From contig WELA01009535.1 in the NCBI GenBank assembly GCA_009602735.1, positions 225,190 to 289,189 on the forward strand: a stretch of 64,000 nt of DNA, given 5' to 3'. A program made the translations under genes and the position numbers. Source of the DNA: Mesotaenium endlicherianum. Its lineage: Eukaryota > Streptophyta > Zygnematophyceae > Zygnematales > Mesotaeniaceae. The notes beneath the pieces are model-generated. The model ran no database searches, was not told where the DNA came from, and saw nothing but the letters and a program-made list of their open reading frames with translations. The first letter of the stretch is position 1. Each line of letters begins with the position of its first letter. Shown in pieces: positions 22,111-33,719 of the stretch.

Positions 22111-24240
22111 CTATGCCAAGGCCAAAACCAGTGACAATTGGGGCAAATGTGGTGCCAACATCTGATCAAAGAGCTATCAGGACGGCACACCAGCAACAAG
22201 ACGAATACGGTGTGCAAAGAGTCGCAGCGGAAGCTGCCAGAGACAGAGCACTCAGGGAAGCCAAGGTGGCTGACTTGAGGAGATGCCAGGATCTCTTGGA
22301 CCGGATCGATAATCGGACCAATGAAATACAAGCACCTCTGGAAAGAGAGGATACACCCATAGGGGACCAGGTGCTTGAGCAGGCAACGCTGCTGCCAAGC
22401 GCAGAAGACGATACGCAGGACACCCCATCATCTTTGAAAAACGCCACTCACAGCCAGATATGTGGGAGCTCACCTCCCGGAGCCACGACATCAAGACGTG
22501 AAGAGACTCCAGAAGATGCAAGATCAGGGTATGATACCCACCTCAGCCCAAGAGCGGCTGGGCGCGGAGACTACTGGCAAGAAAGCTCAAGTAGCTGTGA
22601 AGCTAACCAACAGTGTCTGTCGTCTTCACCAGAGCAAGCGTCGTTACAAGACATGTCAGAAGAGTCTGAGAAGAAGACTTCCGAGACAACGCCTGAAGAA
22701 ATTGGATATTATCTAAACCAAGCATTAGGGCGAGAACGCCAATGCAATATTGGTGAATGGGCTAAAGAGAGTAGCCAAAATTCAAGACATTCTGGAGGGT
22801 CTGCAAAGACCATATGCCTCGAAGTGATATTCGAAGAACGCCACGAGGAGTTGGACAAGAAATTGTCTACAACATCTACCTTGATAAGCTCAGAGCCGCA
22901 GGCTAAGGGGCAAGCAGGGTTTAGCTAGTCAAACAACTGAATCCATTACAAGGCAGATCATTGAGTAGCTGCTGAAAGCAGACGCTCGACAGCACAAGGG
23001 AAAGGAAGTGGCTAAGGCAGAAAGCACGCTGCAATCAGCCATTGTCAACTTGGCGAAGCTCAACACAGATAATGATGAAGAGCCACTACCACCTGGAGTG
23101 GAGAAGTCAGTTGAAGATGAAGCAGAAATGCCGGACCTTCCAGGGTTTGACCTGCCGTCAGTCACCAATGAAGAGGAGATTCAGGAAGAAATTCCACGTT
23201 TTCTTACCCCAGAGCTGGATCTGTTGGAGCTACAAGAGCTCAGGACGAATGACTAGGTGGCCGACCACTTGATAATGGAGGGGCCCAGCCCATCACATCT
23301 ATACAACGATCTGAGGTCGCCCACATCCAGCACCCCAACCGCCAGTTTTCCAGCACCAGAAGCTACCCCCGATCAGCTACAACAGCCGCAGGAAGTGGCT
23401 GCCTGTACCGCTAAGGTGGAACCAACGCAAGGTAATCCTCGCGGTCGCGCAAGCAGACTAAGAAAGGTGGCCCGGGAAGGGAATGCACCTTTCAGGCGGA
23501 AGCTGATGCATTATCTCAAGTATAGGGGAACAGCTCAGAGAGAATGGGTTCCGAAAGGAACCATGGCTCCACCTCCGCAACCTATCCTGGAGATTTTGCA
23601 GAGAGAAGGAGAGGATGGCTTGATTCGCAAAGCCATGGCACGGGAAATTCACATTCCCATGGTGCGTCCGTCATCCACTGGAACGTGGGAAAAGGATTGT
23701 TCCGCTCCTAGGATATCTGCAGTTTCTGAAAGGGAACTAGTAGAGCTGAGAAGCACCATAAGCCGCTTAACAGCAGAAAATGCTATATACGCACAACTAG
23801 CTGCGACTCAAAAACAGCAGAATTTGACACAAGCATGGACGATTACGCCACCAGCCAGGGAGGAGTTTGGCACAACCGTTGCGCGCATTACTACCATTGA
23901 GCGCGAATGGGGTTGGACAATCGACCCCAGAGCAGATCCAGCAGGGTGGCCATTGCCAAACCCGCCCCCGCCACGTGAAGAGGGAGGAACAGGGACCAGC
24001 TGGACTGCTGCAGATAATAAAAGGTTCTTGAGGCAGCCCATCCGGAGGCGTCACACATACCCCACTCAACACGAGAATCGACGATCCATCGGAAAAGGTA
24101 GAAAGCCTAGGAAGCAGGCCGCCGAGCCTAAATCAGCGGAGGAGCAAGCTACAAAGCCTGCCACTCCACCTCCTAACAATCAGGCAGAAAAGCCTGAAGG
24201 TCGGGATGAGGGCGGGAAGCCCCCACCTGAACTCAAAGAG
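22111..24240 (+). mobile_element. Unknown region of element C between methyltransferase and reverse transcriptase
   Basis: About 2.1 kb of mostly open but low-complexity coding-like sequence: Gln/Glu/Ser-rich stretches, coiled-coil-like parts near 22210-22330, then Pro-rich and Lys/Glu-rich parts near 23300-24240. I recognise no domain. A diverged protease could be hidden here, since an element of this type needs one and none is evident elsewhere. Confidence 0.5.
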
Positions 24241-24249
24241 TAGCAACTA

Positions 24250-25720
24250 CTGGATGCCTGTGTTGGGGAAAAGCAGCTGGAAATTGAGGTTTTCACCATT
24301 GGAAAAAATGGTCTCAGCCCAACAGAGAGCACAAGTAAAAAGGCTGCTGAAAGAGCACCGCAAGGTGTTTGCTTTTACCAAGGAGGAGATTGGTAGAACC
24401 ACTGCCAGTGTGTGTGAGATCACCCTAACTACTGATAACCCAATCAGCCGCATAAGCTCAGTCAGACCGAATGGGACTGCGAGGAGAAAACTTGCCAGGA
24501 GCTGCACAAGCTCGATATGATTGAGAAATCACCCTCAGTACATGGAGCTCCCATAGGAGTAGTTGCCAAGAAGGACGAGGCTGGCAATTATACAGCCACT
24601 CGTATGTGTGGAGACTACAGACGACTGAATCTTCACACGGAGCCAGACAGTTATGTGATGCCTACACAAGAGCGGATCTTTGCGATTGCTACCACTGGAA
24701 AGGTGTTCAGCATCATCGATCTACGCGAACATTTCAACCAGATCCTTGTGAAAACAGAAGATTGAGATAAGATCGCTTTCTGGGCTCAAAGGGAACTTTG
24801 GCAATGGACGGTAATGTCGTTTGGGCTGAAAAATGCCCCAGCCATCATTCAGAGGACTATGGACAAAGTTCTGGAGGGGTTGGATTTTGCAAAACCATAC
24901 ATTGATGACGTGGTGGTGTTCAGCAAGTCCATAGAGGAGCACCTTGAGCACTTGGAACAAGTGTTACAGCGCCTGGAGAAATTCCAGATGACACTACACC
25001 CTGGAAAGTGCAGATTCTTTGAGGCACATGTGCCTTACTTAGGACATGAGATTGGGAACAATGCTATGTCTTCTCAGGCTGTAAAGACTGAAGCCATTTT
25101 GCAAGATACCTGCACCGGCGAACGTGTCTAAGCTGAAAGTCCTGTTAGGACTAAGCGGATACTATCGTAAATTTGTGAAGGACTATAGCAAAATTGCTAA
25201 ACCCTTGACAGAACTCCTGAAAAAGGACGTACCTTTTGTGTGGACGGAAGCCCAGGAGAAGGCCATGAACGAGCTCAAGGAGCGGCTGGTAACAGTCCCG
25301 ATTTTGCGAACGCCCGACTACTCCAAGCCGTTCAGTCTACACACTGACTGGAGTCGTGTGCAAATCGGCGCAGTACTCACTCAGGCCGCAAGTCCTAGAG
25401 AGGAGTACGTCATTGCCTATGCCTTGCGCTCTAACAACCGAGCGGAGAGCAACTACTTGTCCTACGAAGGAGAGCTACTGGCAGTGGTTTGGGATTTTGC
25501 ACATTTCAGAGAGTATCTAAGGGAAGACTCTTCACGCTGATCACAGATCACTCGCCGTTACTCTGGCTGATGAAGAATGGAGACCTCACTGGTAAATTGG
25601 CTCGCTGGGCTCTTAAGCTCCAGGAGTACCAGATGACAGTGATACATCGAGCAGGTATACTCAACAACGACGCCGGTGGACTCAGCAAGAACCCAGACCC
25701 ATCCGCAGACGACAGAACGG
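24250..25720 (+). mobile_element. Reverse transcriptase and RNase H region of element C
   Basis: RT motifs are seen in order: MCGDYRRLN, FSIIDLREHFNQI, MSFGLKNAP and the catalytic YIDDVVVFS (about 24898), then LSGYYRKFVKDYS. RNase H follows with LHTDWSRVQIGAVL, YEGELLAVVW and LITDHSPL. This is the normal Ty3 layout. The region is broken. Confidence 0.88.
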
Positions 25721-25984
25721 GAGCTCAAGAAGACGAAGATCCGAGCAGCCCAGCAGAATTGGCAGCCTGCCTGGCCGAAATGGCTAGAATGGTAGCGTCA
25801 GGAGAAGCTGAGCCTCTACCACTGTTCAGTCCAGAAAGATCAAGCCACTATGCATTGGCTAAAGACGGGAGTTCACATGGAAGGATTATTGGTGAAAGAA
25901 AAGGCCCAGGTGAGCCATCGAGCTAAGCGATTTTGCTAGAAACGCAATAACCTCTTCAAGATTGAAGAAACTGGTCAGGAGAAG

Positions 25985-27010
25985 TTGGTGCCAGAACCCA
26001 CCAAAAGGCGAGCTCTGGTGCAGGAAATGCACGAGAATACTGGACACTATGGTGTCAAGAAGACATATAGTCTTCTGGAGCTGTCTTACTGGTGGAGGGG
26101 CATGAAGCAGCAGTGTGAGGATGTGATCAAGACCTGCAAAAGCTGCGATTGCATGAAGGCTGGTTTTACGCAGCAACACCCACACTTGCAACCTCTGCCA
26201 ATTATGGGCCTAGGCTATCGATGGAGCTGCGATTTCGCAGGAGAGCTACCGCTGTCCAAACGAGGTAACAAATATATTATGGTCATGATTGAGCATTTCT
26301 CTAAGTGGATAGAGGTTGTACCTCTAACTGCTAAGGAAAGTTTGGGGACCGCGGAAGCGCTTCTCAACGGTGTGATTGTACGTCATGGAGCTCCAGCAGA
26401 AGTGCTGACAGACCGAGGGTCTGAGTTCCAAGGATCTTTTCAGAAACTCTTGGACAGATGCTTCATTGACCATCGCACTACGTCAAGAGATCACCCACAG
26501 GCGCATGGTCTAGCAAAACGGATGGTGCAAACCATACAGTCTGCTTTGCGCAAATTTTGTCTTGAGCATGACAAGCGTCATTGGGATCTGGCCCTGCCAT
26601 GGCTGGTCATGGGTTACAGATTTAGCAAGCAAGCTGCTTTGGCAAATTACTTGCCTTCTCAAATTCTGTTTGGCAGAAGTCCAGTTGTGCCCAGCAGCAT
26701 CAAGCAGGAGATTGAGCAGGTGAAAGACCTGGACAACCCTGATGAACTGCTAAAGGTCATGGTACGCCGCAAGGTGTTATTTGAGCACATGATGCCTGCT
26801 GCCTTGGAGAATCTAAAAATCGCACAGAAAAGAGACACACAGCGTTACGCCAGGATGCGAGACGGGAGCTACCGCCTGCAAATGACGCAGATCCAGGAAG
26901 GAGACTTCGTCTACCGCAAGCGCCAGACCAAGACCACCATTGACACTAGTTCAGGTGCAGTAATCTTACGCGTGAAACATGCGTTCGACAATGGTGTGTT
27001 GGAACTCGAA
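25985..27010 (+). mobile_element. Integrase region of element C
   Basis: A His-His-Cys-Cys zinc segment (HENTGHYGVKK to CKSCDCMKAG, about 26027-26160) precedes a retroviral-type integrase core with WSCDFAGELP, LTDRGSEFQG and HPQAHG. A C-terminal basic tail with YRKRQTKT follows. The order after RT/RNase H fits Ty3. It reads directly toward the PHD finger. Confidence 0.85.
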
Positions 27011-27039
27011 GGTTCTGATGGTATACCATAAAAGATCAC

Positions 27040-27290
27040 GTGCAGAACTGCTCGCTGTGCCACTTGCCTAACATCGACCCTACGGTTAAGACTGTGCCCG
27101 AGGAATTGGTGCCAGCCACACCTTGTGCCAGCTGCAAAGTGCGGGACGATCAAGAAGCAATGGTAACTTGTGATAAGTGTAGTGCCCGTTGGCACACCTT
27201 CTGCATTGGTGTAAAGGAGATTATGGCTGGACGATGGGAATGTCTTGACAGCCTTCCTAAAAACCCCAACCACAAGGCTAGGAGATGGAG
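27040..27290 (+). mobile_element. PHD-finger segment after the integrase of element C
   Basis: Cysteine/histidine spacing fits a C4-H-C3 PHD finger: CASC, MVTCDKC, WHTFC and WEC (about 27120-27245), preceded by another Cys pair (CSLCHLP). PHD fingers commonly read histone H3 tail states. It stands where chromoviruses have a chromodomain, so a role in choosing insertion sites is a reasonable inference. It is inside the element, before the polypurine tract. Confidence 0.75.
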
Positions 27291-27320
27291 GCTTTCAGCG
27301 GAAAGGCAGGGATGCCTCAG

Positions 27321-27334
27321 CTGAAAGGGAGGGG
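27321..27334 (+). promoter_or_regulatory. Polypurine tract of element C
   Basis: CTGAAAGGGAGGGG lies directly before the TGTAAGGG start of the 3' LTR. Such a tract primes plus-strand DNA synthesis in LTR elements. It supports placing the LTR start at 27335. Confidence 0.75.
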
Positions 27335-28781
27335 TGTAAGGGAAATTGAGGATGAGATAAGTCTTTGAAAATTTCCACTAAGTGTTGGTAAGGTGGAATG
27401 AGGAATTGGTTGCAGCCACCGACACACGTGCAGGGGACCATCAACTCGGTCGATTTTCCCACGTGCAGTTACGCACCGACACGTCAACCAGCTTGACGGC
27501 ACACGTGCTGAGAAGCTACGCACGTGCCAGGGGTCCGGCGCTGTTAGGCACGACAACTGTCGCGACTGCTACCTGCTTGACAGTGCCGCACGCACAGCGC
27601 AAGCCACGGCCGCCCAGGTACGGGAAGTCAGTGTTGACTCACCGACCAAAGGACCAAGTTTTCTCAGTCAGCAGTCATTTCAAAGTCATTATCACTGTCA
27701 AAGTGGTCACGACACGTCAAACCCATGCCCAGGGATGGATGGGGATTTGGACGGAGTAGTCAGCCGAAAGGCTAGGGGTATGGAACCAGCAAGTGTCGGA
27801 AAGGTACTGATCAATTGGCTATCTAAGCCAAGTACAGCAGGGATGTTGCAGAGGCGTTGTGTGCCACCTCGGCCAAGACCCGCAGGTGACTAGTCACGGC
27901 TTGAGCGTTCATTCTAAACGCTGCCAGACAGCCACATAGGTATGATAGTCAGCTGAGGGCTAAGCAGTCACGCGCGACAATCCCAAGGCATGCATGCATG
28001 CGGAATGACAACTCCTAAGCTGTGTGAGGGCTGCTAGGTAAGGACGGCATGTAAGCTAAGCACTGTGACTAAGCACTGGCATTCTCGAGAGAGGATAATG
28101 TGTGGTGCCTGTGAAAGGCACGAGTCCTGCCTGAAGCTACCTCATTCTTGCTCGCATCGTTGTTAAAGGAAGTTGAAGGAGCGGAAGGAGCACAAAGAAG
28201 AAGGAGTTTCCAAGGCCATAGAAGAGCCGAGACGCCACGCTTCTGCCGACGCTGGAAGATTTCTTCCTAAGTGTATCGTAGAAAGGTTAGACCTCAGGAG
28301 TTCCCAAGAGAGGATCTCGCTGGTAGAAAGTAGAGAAATGCAAGATAGAATCTGTTTGGAGATTAGCACAGATTTGGGTCAAACGCCACAAGCGTGCGAG
28401 GGACACTTAAAATGGTGAGTGCTGTGTTAGTTTCCAAGTTCTCAAAAATCTCAATTGCTGAATTGTTGATAGCAAGAGTAGTCTTAACAAGTAAAGCTCT
28501 CAGTGTAGAACTGAGTGAGCCCAGCCGAGCAGTGAAGAGCTGTTAAGGCGCGGTGTTGAGTGAAGAGCTCAGACCAGGCCAGCATAGATGTGCAATTTCA
28601 GAGTTTTGTAAGCTGTGACTTGTGGAAGTTAGGCGAAAGCCTTGAAGGGCAATTTTCTCTGAATATGGCATTGCCTGTTAAGTTGCTTAGACGTGATTTT
28701 TGCAAACCATAAAACTTGTTTATTCCGTAAATCCTCAACTTGGGCGAAAGCCTGTGTGGAAGTAAGACACTTCTGTCTTAT
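27335..28781 (+). repeat. 3' LTR of element C
   Basis: It begins TGTAAGGGAAATTG, passes GGCACGACA at 27553 and continues into the body (TGTCGCGACTGC at about 27551) that matches the 5' LTR closely. It ends where another TGTAAGGG start follows (28782). It is shorter than the 5' copy mainly around 27553. The true LTR end is uncertain. Confidence 0.7.
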
Positions 28782-29001
28782 GTAAGGGAAGTTGAGGATG
28801 AAATAAGTTTTTGAAAATTTCCACTAAGTGTTGGTAAGGTGGAATGAGGAACTGGTTGCATCCACCGACACACGTGCAAGGGACCATCAACTCAGTCGAT
28901 TTTCCCACGTGCAGTTACGCTCCGACACGTCGACCTGGTTGAAGGCATACGTGCTGAGAAGCTACGCACGTGCCAGGGGTCCGACGCTGTTAGGCACGAC
29001 A
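28782..29001 (+). mobile_element. Beginning of a further family-C LTR abutting element C
   Basis: TGTAAGGGAAGTTGAGG to GGCACGACA repeats the first 220 bases of the 3' LTR. Likeness fades after about 29030. It is a broken LTR start. Confidence 0.7.
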
Positions 29002-31149
29002 ATATTTCCCCATGACTTAATTCAATGGACATTTACCTGCTTATAAAATGCAGCAAGAAACTCGGGGGAGAAGGTGCATGAGAACTAGAAGATCAAGTTC
29101 CAAATTACTTCGAGCACAAGGAGGAGTTCAAGGCCATAAATGATATGTGAATTAGGGTTTAACAATATCTCAATTTTATAGCTCCTCAAATTCGCATGCA
29201 CGCCTTATTTGGTCTCACCTTAATTATTTGAGAACAACAAAGATAAAATATAGTACCATGAAACTGCTGAATTAATGAGTACGTTTGACATGTAAGGTCA
29301 TTGCAATCCAAGTCATGCAAAAGTTTTTTAAATACTTTTGTTAAACAAGCTCAATGCTTGTGGCAATAAAGATAGAGACATAAGATTACAAACACATTCA
29401 CGGATCGAGGTCGCAAGGCTAAGGGGAGTATTGAAATTAAGATGATGAAAGTAGGCAAATGCACTCTTATGATCACTACGTGTCTTCAACAATCGGTAGA
29501 GAAATGTCGTGCACTATGGGGTCGGACGCGTCTAATATATATAAGCATCACACAAGGGGGCAAGCAAGACTTGCTATGGCGAAAGCAAAAATGCATGCGG
29601 CCTTATGGCCAAAAAGAAGGTCAGCTATCAAATGTTTTAATTAAGGCGTGTGTATTCTCCAAAGTAAGCACCTCAAGACTGTAATCTGGTAGGAAAACAA
29701 TTAATGAAGTATGGCCCAAAAGATCACTGGAAGCACATCATGATCTTCAAGAGTAGTCCTATGGCAGGATTAAGCTATGACTTTGCTCACCACCTGTGAA
29801 GTTCTTCTAATGACTGGAAGCCAGGAGGGCTTGCTCTTCACAGAGAGAGACTCAGTGGTCCTGAAAACACAAGAGATAAACGTGTAAGCTTTACTAATAA
29901 CTATGTGACTTACAACTGGCATAATTGACTTCTAAAAAGATGTCTTGCTAAGGGCATCTACTGCTATGTACTCCCTGCAATACCGGCGCTGAAGGCGGCG
30001 GATTCAATGCACACAGTCACACTAGGAGGCTCTCCTAGGTCCACGAAAGTGGAGGCAAGGCACGTACTAGCTCTTCTACTGGCTAAGCACAACACACACC
30101 AATCAAATATTGTGCAAGTAAGCGGATGCATGGCTCTCATTGGCGGAGCTTACCTCAACCAATGCTACCTAGACAATGCCTCAAAAGTAGATCTGAAACG
30201 TGAGGAACCTTCCTCTAGGAATGAGTGATGCAGTCACCAAGTTGTAGCTCAAATGGTGCTCATATACTATGCTAATGCATGCTAAGTGTACTTTATCAAG
30301 CTCGCGGATTTATGTGCTAATGGCTAGAGGCCTTTAATGTCGTGAAGAGCCAACAATGTGACCTTTGGGCACATTGAGTCACAAAGTGGCCTTTGGTGAT
30401 ATCCACTAGGGGCCGGTAGGTGGCACGGACTAGATCGCGGATATCTCGCTTGACACTTGACAAAATGGCGCGCAACCGATGCCGTTCGGAAGGTGACGCG
30501 ACGCTCTACACTTTAGCAATTTGAAAAGCTAGCAAAGGTCAACATATGAATGCGTGAAGCAAGGTCAAAGTCGGCCTTCCTAGGTCGATGGTCGACGCAC
30601 GTGTGTTTTGGCAGGGGCGACGGTCCCGACCTAATGGGTCATGACAGAAATGCCATAGCAATCTTTTTAGATTGGAGAGCAATTTTCGTTGATTTTCATC
30701 ATTGTTGAGTTGCTTCGCAAGTACAATATTCCAACATAAAAGTGTTGCAAGCATTAGAGCTTACAAGAGAAGAAGTGCTCACTGTTCGAGTATTAACGAC
30801 AATTAGTGATTGCATTAAAATAAGGAATTACTACAAATCTTCATATCCGTTGAAGTGGAGTAACATAATGCAAAGGGGAGTAATGTTTTGAAAATTGAAA
30901 TACATATATAGTACAAGAAGTATTTTCTCATTGACAGTCTTAAAGAATCAATATAACTTTGGTCATATACTTGCAATATTGCAAGTTGACAAAATTGTAG
31001 GTCAGCTTCCAATTTTTACTGATAGAGTTGGTTGAAATGAGAGTTGTAGCCTGTAGGTGTCGAGTCAAGATTGCACGTCAAGAAAGTCACTTTTCTTCAT
31101 CGTGGGACGTGATGTCAATATTGTGATCACATAATCTTCTTTCTATATT
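29002..31149. other. No gene recognised
   Basis: AT-rich sequence with scattered short open frames on both strands and no similarity to known proteins that I can see. No LTR ends, tRNA-like folds or tandem repeats were found. It may be old intergenic DNA between two transposon blocks. Confidence 0.45.
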
Positions 31150-31339
31150 TGAAAGGGGCAGAGTGCCCGAGTGGAAGCGTAGTAACTCACGAAGAAAGGA
31201 ACTAGTTGCAACCATACTAAAGAGTGCAGCAGCATATCACTAAGAAAGCTTAGGAAAATTACTCAATATTTTGAGTAGCAAGAAAGTGCTCACAAATGAT
31301 GCAGGATTAAAGGCCTTGTCATTACAAACCCGTAGAAAT
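31150..31339 (-). mobile_element. Family B element 1: outer piece of its 3' LTR
   Basis: TGAAAGGGGCAGAGTGCC to ACCCGTAGAAAT matches 61961-62155 inside the complete family-B LTR. It is cut off at 31339 by the family-E block. The matching remainder of the LTR resumes at 55638, and the GAAAT at the break is repeated there. Confidence 0.85.
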
Positions 31340-32109
31340 TGAAATGAATCGACTTACCAAGTAGGCGATTAACAATTAATATAGATCTTTATATCAGCAA
31401 GTAATCTTTATGGTATTTCCCGTTAACTGGTTAAACGGCAAAGGACAACACACTAGCAGTGAATAATACTCGTAAGTCAAATGCGAGTAAACTAGCATCA
31501 ATAATGCAAATCAGTAAACTCATACATAAGCAAGGTTAGAAGACAGTGCGTATCAATGGCTTCTCGCCTTGGATTCAGATCTCTCTCAGTAAGCTGTACA
31601 AGAGAGTTGGCCTCGTTTCCGAATGCCGAACTCGAGAGCAATGCCTAGCATATGTACATGGAATGAGNCGAATGCCGAACCCGAGAGCAATGCCTAGCAT
31701 ATGTACATGGAATGAGTTTACTGTTCAACGGTCAGTGCGATGGCACCGCCTACCCGGGAGTTAACCACGTTGGTAGGACCTCGGTTAACCAAATCCTCCG
31801 CCATCTCCCATCATCCCGAATAGCCATCCATCATAGGGATGTCATCTGGCCATTCATCTAGCATATCGTACTTAGATGCATATCAAGGCAGTTCGCTGCT
31901 ACCGAGTACGGAAGTCAGCTGGCTGTCAAAGAATGTGCCAGCAACCTGACTTATATGGACTTCAGCTTGCTGCTTCCGACTCAGTCATTAAACTGGTATT
32001 AAATATTAAGTCCAGCAAACTGATTAATAACCTAAGTTTAGTAGGCTAAACTTAAATATCTATTATATTTAAATGAATATTATATCTACTAATATACTGA
32101 TTTATTACA
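31340..32109 (-). repeat. Family-E LTR, left end of the nest
   Basis: TGAAATGAATCGAC (start, plus-strand view) to TTTATTACA (end), 770 bp. An N at 31668 separates two near-identical copies of about 45 bases, which is probably a gap-closing artefact and explains the extra length. A purine tract (ATCCCTCCAACTTAA on this strand) follows at 32110, as at other 3' LTRs of the family. Confidence 0.85.
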
Positions 32110-32693
32110 ATCCCTCCAACTTAACTTGTTGTCGCCTCGACAACATTAAACTGCAAAAGTTTTACATAAAGGAAATGAACCTGACCAGCCTCCCCTACTG
32201 ACTGCCTTTTCAGCCTGTCACGTTAAGGGGTTGTTCCTGGGGCTTCAGGATCAGGAGACGGAGATCTGGACCTAGATTTGGACAGCCCTCTAGGTCTGTC
32301 ACCTGGCCTTCTAAAGAACCTTGTTTGCTGTAAAGTTGGACCTCGAGGAGAACGAAGGACGGTAGCCTGCTCTTCACCCACTTGGGTGTTGATCCCCACA
32401 TAGACAGGCATTCCAATAGGATGCTGAAATACATTGGCTAGAGGTACATGCGCCTGAGCGGAGGGGGAGGCTGGCATACCTCTGGCCCACCCGCGTGTCC
32501 CTCTTCTGGCATCTGGGGATTTCTGTCTGTGTCTGCTGCCCAGTACAGTCAGATCAGCTTCTTCCCCTGCTTGGGCAGGTGGACTGGGGGAGCGAGCGCG
32601 GGGTCCAGTTGTCGCCATAACGGGGATCACATTCCAAACACCTGATCGTGGTTCTTTAGGAAGTGCCACTGCCTGTCCCTGGGTATCCAATCC
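32110..32693 (-). mobile_element. Family-E third-gene fragment (subfamily A, C-terminal part)
   Basis: It encodes the C-terminal Pro/Ser/Arg-rich part of the third gene (GHVPLANVFQHP...MPVYV, then an SRSRSPSPDPEAPGTTP tail). It matches the end of the gene at 43102-44802. Broken fragment. Confidence 0.8.
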
Positions 32694-32933
32694 CTGAGAG
32701 AGATCTGAATCCAAGGCGAGATACGCACTGTCTTCTAACCTTGCTTATGTATGAGTTTACTGATTTGCATTACTGGTGCTAGTTTACTCGCATTTGACTT
32801 ACGAGTATTATTCCCTGCTAGTGTATTGTCCTTTGCCGTTATACGAGTTAACGGAAATACCATAAAGATTACTTGCTGATATAAAGATCTTTATTAATTG
32901 TTAATCGCCTATCTGGTAAGTCGATTCATTTCA
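32694..32933 (+). repeat. Partial family-E LTR (plus-oriented)
   Basis: The last 240 bases of a family-E LTR in plus orientation, ending GATTCATTTCA, sit between two overlapping fragments of the third gene. Confidence 0.8.
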
Positions 32934-33287
32934 GCTGGCCTTCTAAAGAACCCTGTTTGCTCTAAAGTTGGACCTCGAGGAGAACGAAGGATAGTAGCCT
33001 GCTCTTCAACCACTTGGGTGTTGATCCCCACATATACAGGCATTCCAGTAGGATGCTGAAATACATTGGCTAGAGGTACATGCCCCTGAGCGGAGGGGGA
33101 GGCCGGCATACCTCTGGCCCACCCGCGTGTCCCTCTTCTGGCACCCTTGCCCTCTGGGGATTCCTGCCTGTGTCTGCAACCCAGTACAGTCAGATCGGCT
33201 TCTTCCCCTGCTTGGGCAGGTGGGCTGGGAAAGCGAGTGCGGGGTCCAGTTGCCTCCATAACGGGGATCACATTCCAAATACCTGAT
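32934..33287 (-). mobile_element. Second family-E third-gene fragment (subfamily A)
   Basis: It repeats part of the same C-terminal coding stretch seen at 32223-32690, so two copies of the gene are represented. It ends at CTGAT (33283-33287) against the start of a plus-oriented LTR. Confidence 0.8.
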
Positions 33288-33719
33288 TGTAATGAATCAG
33301 TATATTGGTTGACATAATATTCATTTAAATAATATAGTTAAATAAGTTCAGCCTGCTGAACTCTAAATAATGATCAGTCCGCTAAACTTTATTTATAATA
33401 TCAGTTTAATGACTCGGCCGGAAGTAGCAGGCTGATGTCACCTTAAGTCAGCTCGCTGACACATTCTTTGACAGCCAGCTGACTTCCGTACTCGGTAGCA
33501 GCGAATTGCCTGGATATGCATCTAAGTGTGGTATGCTAGATGAATGGCCAGATGACATCCCTATGATGGATGGCGATTCGGGATGATGGGAGATAGCGAT
33601 GGATTTGGTTAACCGAGGTCCTACCAACGTGGTTAACTCCCGGGTAGGCGGTGCCATCGCACTGGCCGTTGAACAGTAAACTCATTCCATGTACATATGC
33701 TTGGCATTGCTCTCGAGTT
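33288..33719 (+). repeat. Partial family-E LTR (5' portion, plus-oriented)
   Basis: It starts TGTAATGAATCAG and matches the first 430 bases of other family-E LTRs. It shares a rare variant (ACTGGCCGTTGAAC) with the LTR at 38407-38868, which suggests the two are related by rearrangement. Confidence 0.8.

Larger units (their letters stand above)
17266..28781 (+). mobile_element. Element C: long-LTR Ty3-like retrotransposon carrying a DNA methyltransferase and a PHD finger
   Basis: This is an LTR element of about 11.5 kb. Its order is 5' LTR, leader, gag with CCHC knuckles, DNA cytosine-5 methyltransferase domain, long unknown region, reverse transcriptase, RNase H, integrase, PHD finger, polypurine tract, 3' LTR. 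RT before integrase places it in the Ty3 (gypsy) order. The LTR bodies differ by only a few percent by eye, suggesting a fairly recent insertion, yet the coding part is broken at about ten places. It is treated as a fossil. Its ends and the exact LTR borders are uncertain because further LTR sequence abuts both sides. Confidence 0.85.

Noticed and set aside
27335-27553. Short 219-bp LTR (TGTAAGGG to GGCACGACA) as the true LTR of element C
   Set aside because: It has neat TG/CA ends and follows the purine tract, but the long body after it is shared by both ends of the element and ends at the same joint twice. The longer LTR is preferred, without full certainty.
29442-29684. Small open frames in the spacer after element C
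   Set aside because: They are overlapping frames in AT-rich sequence with no recognisable protein or splice context.
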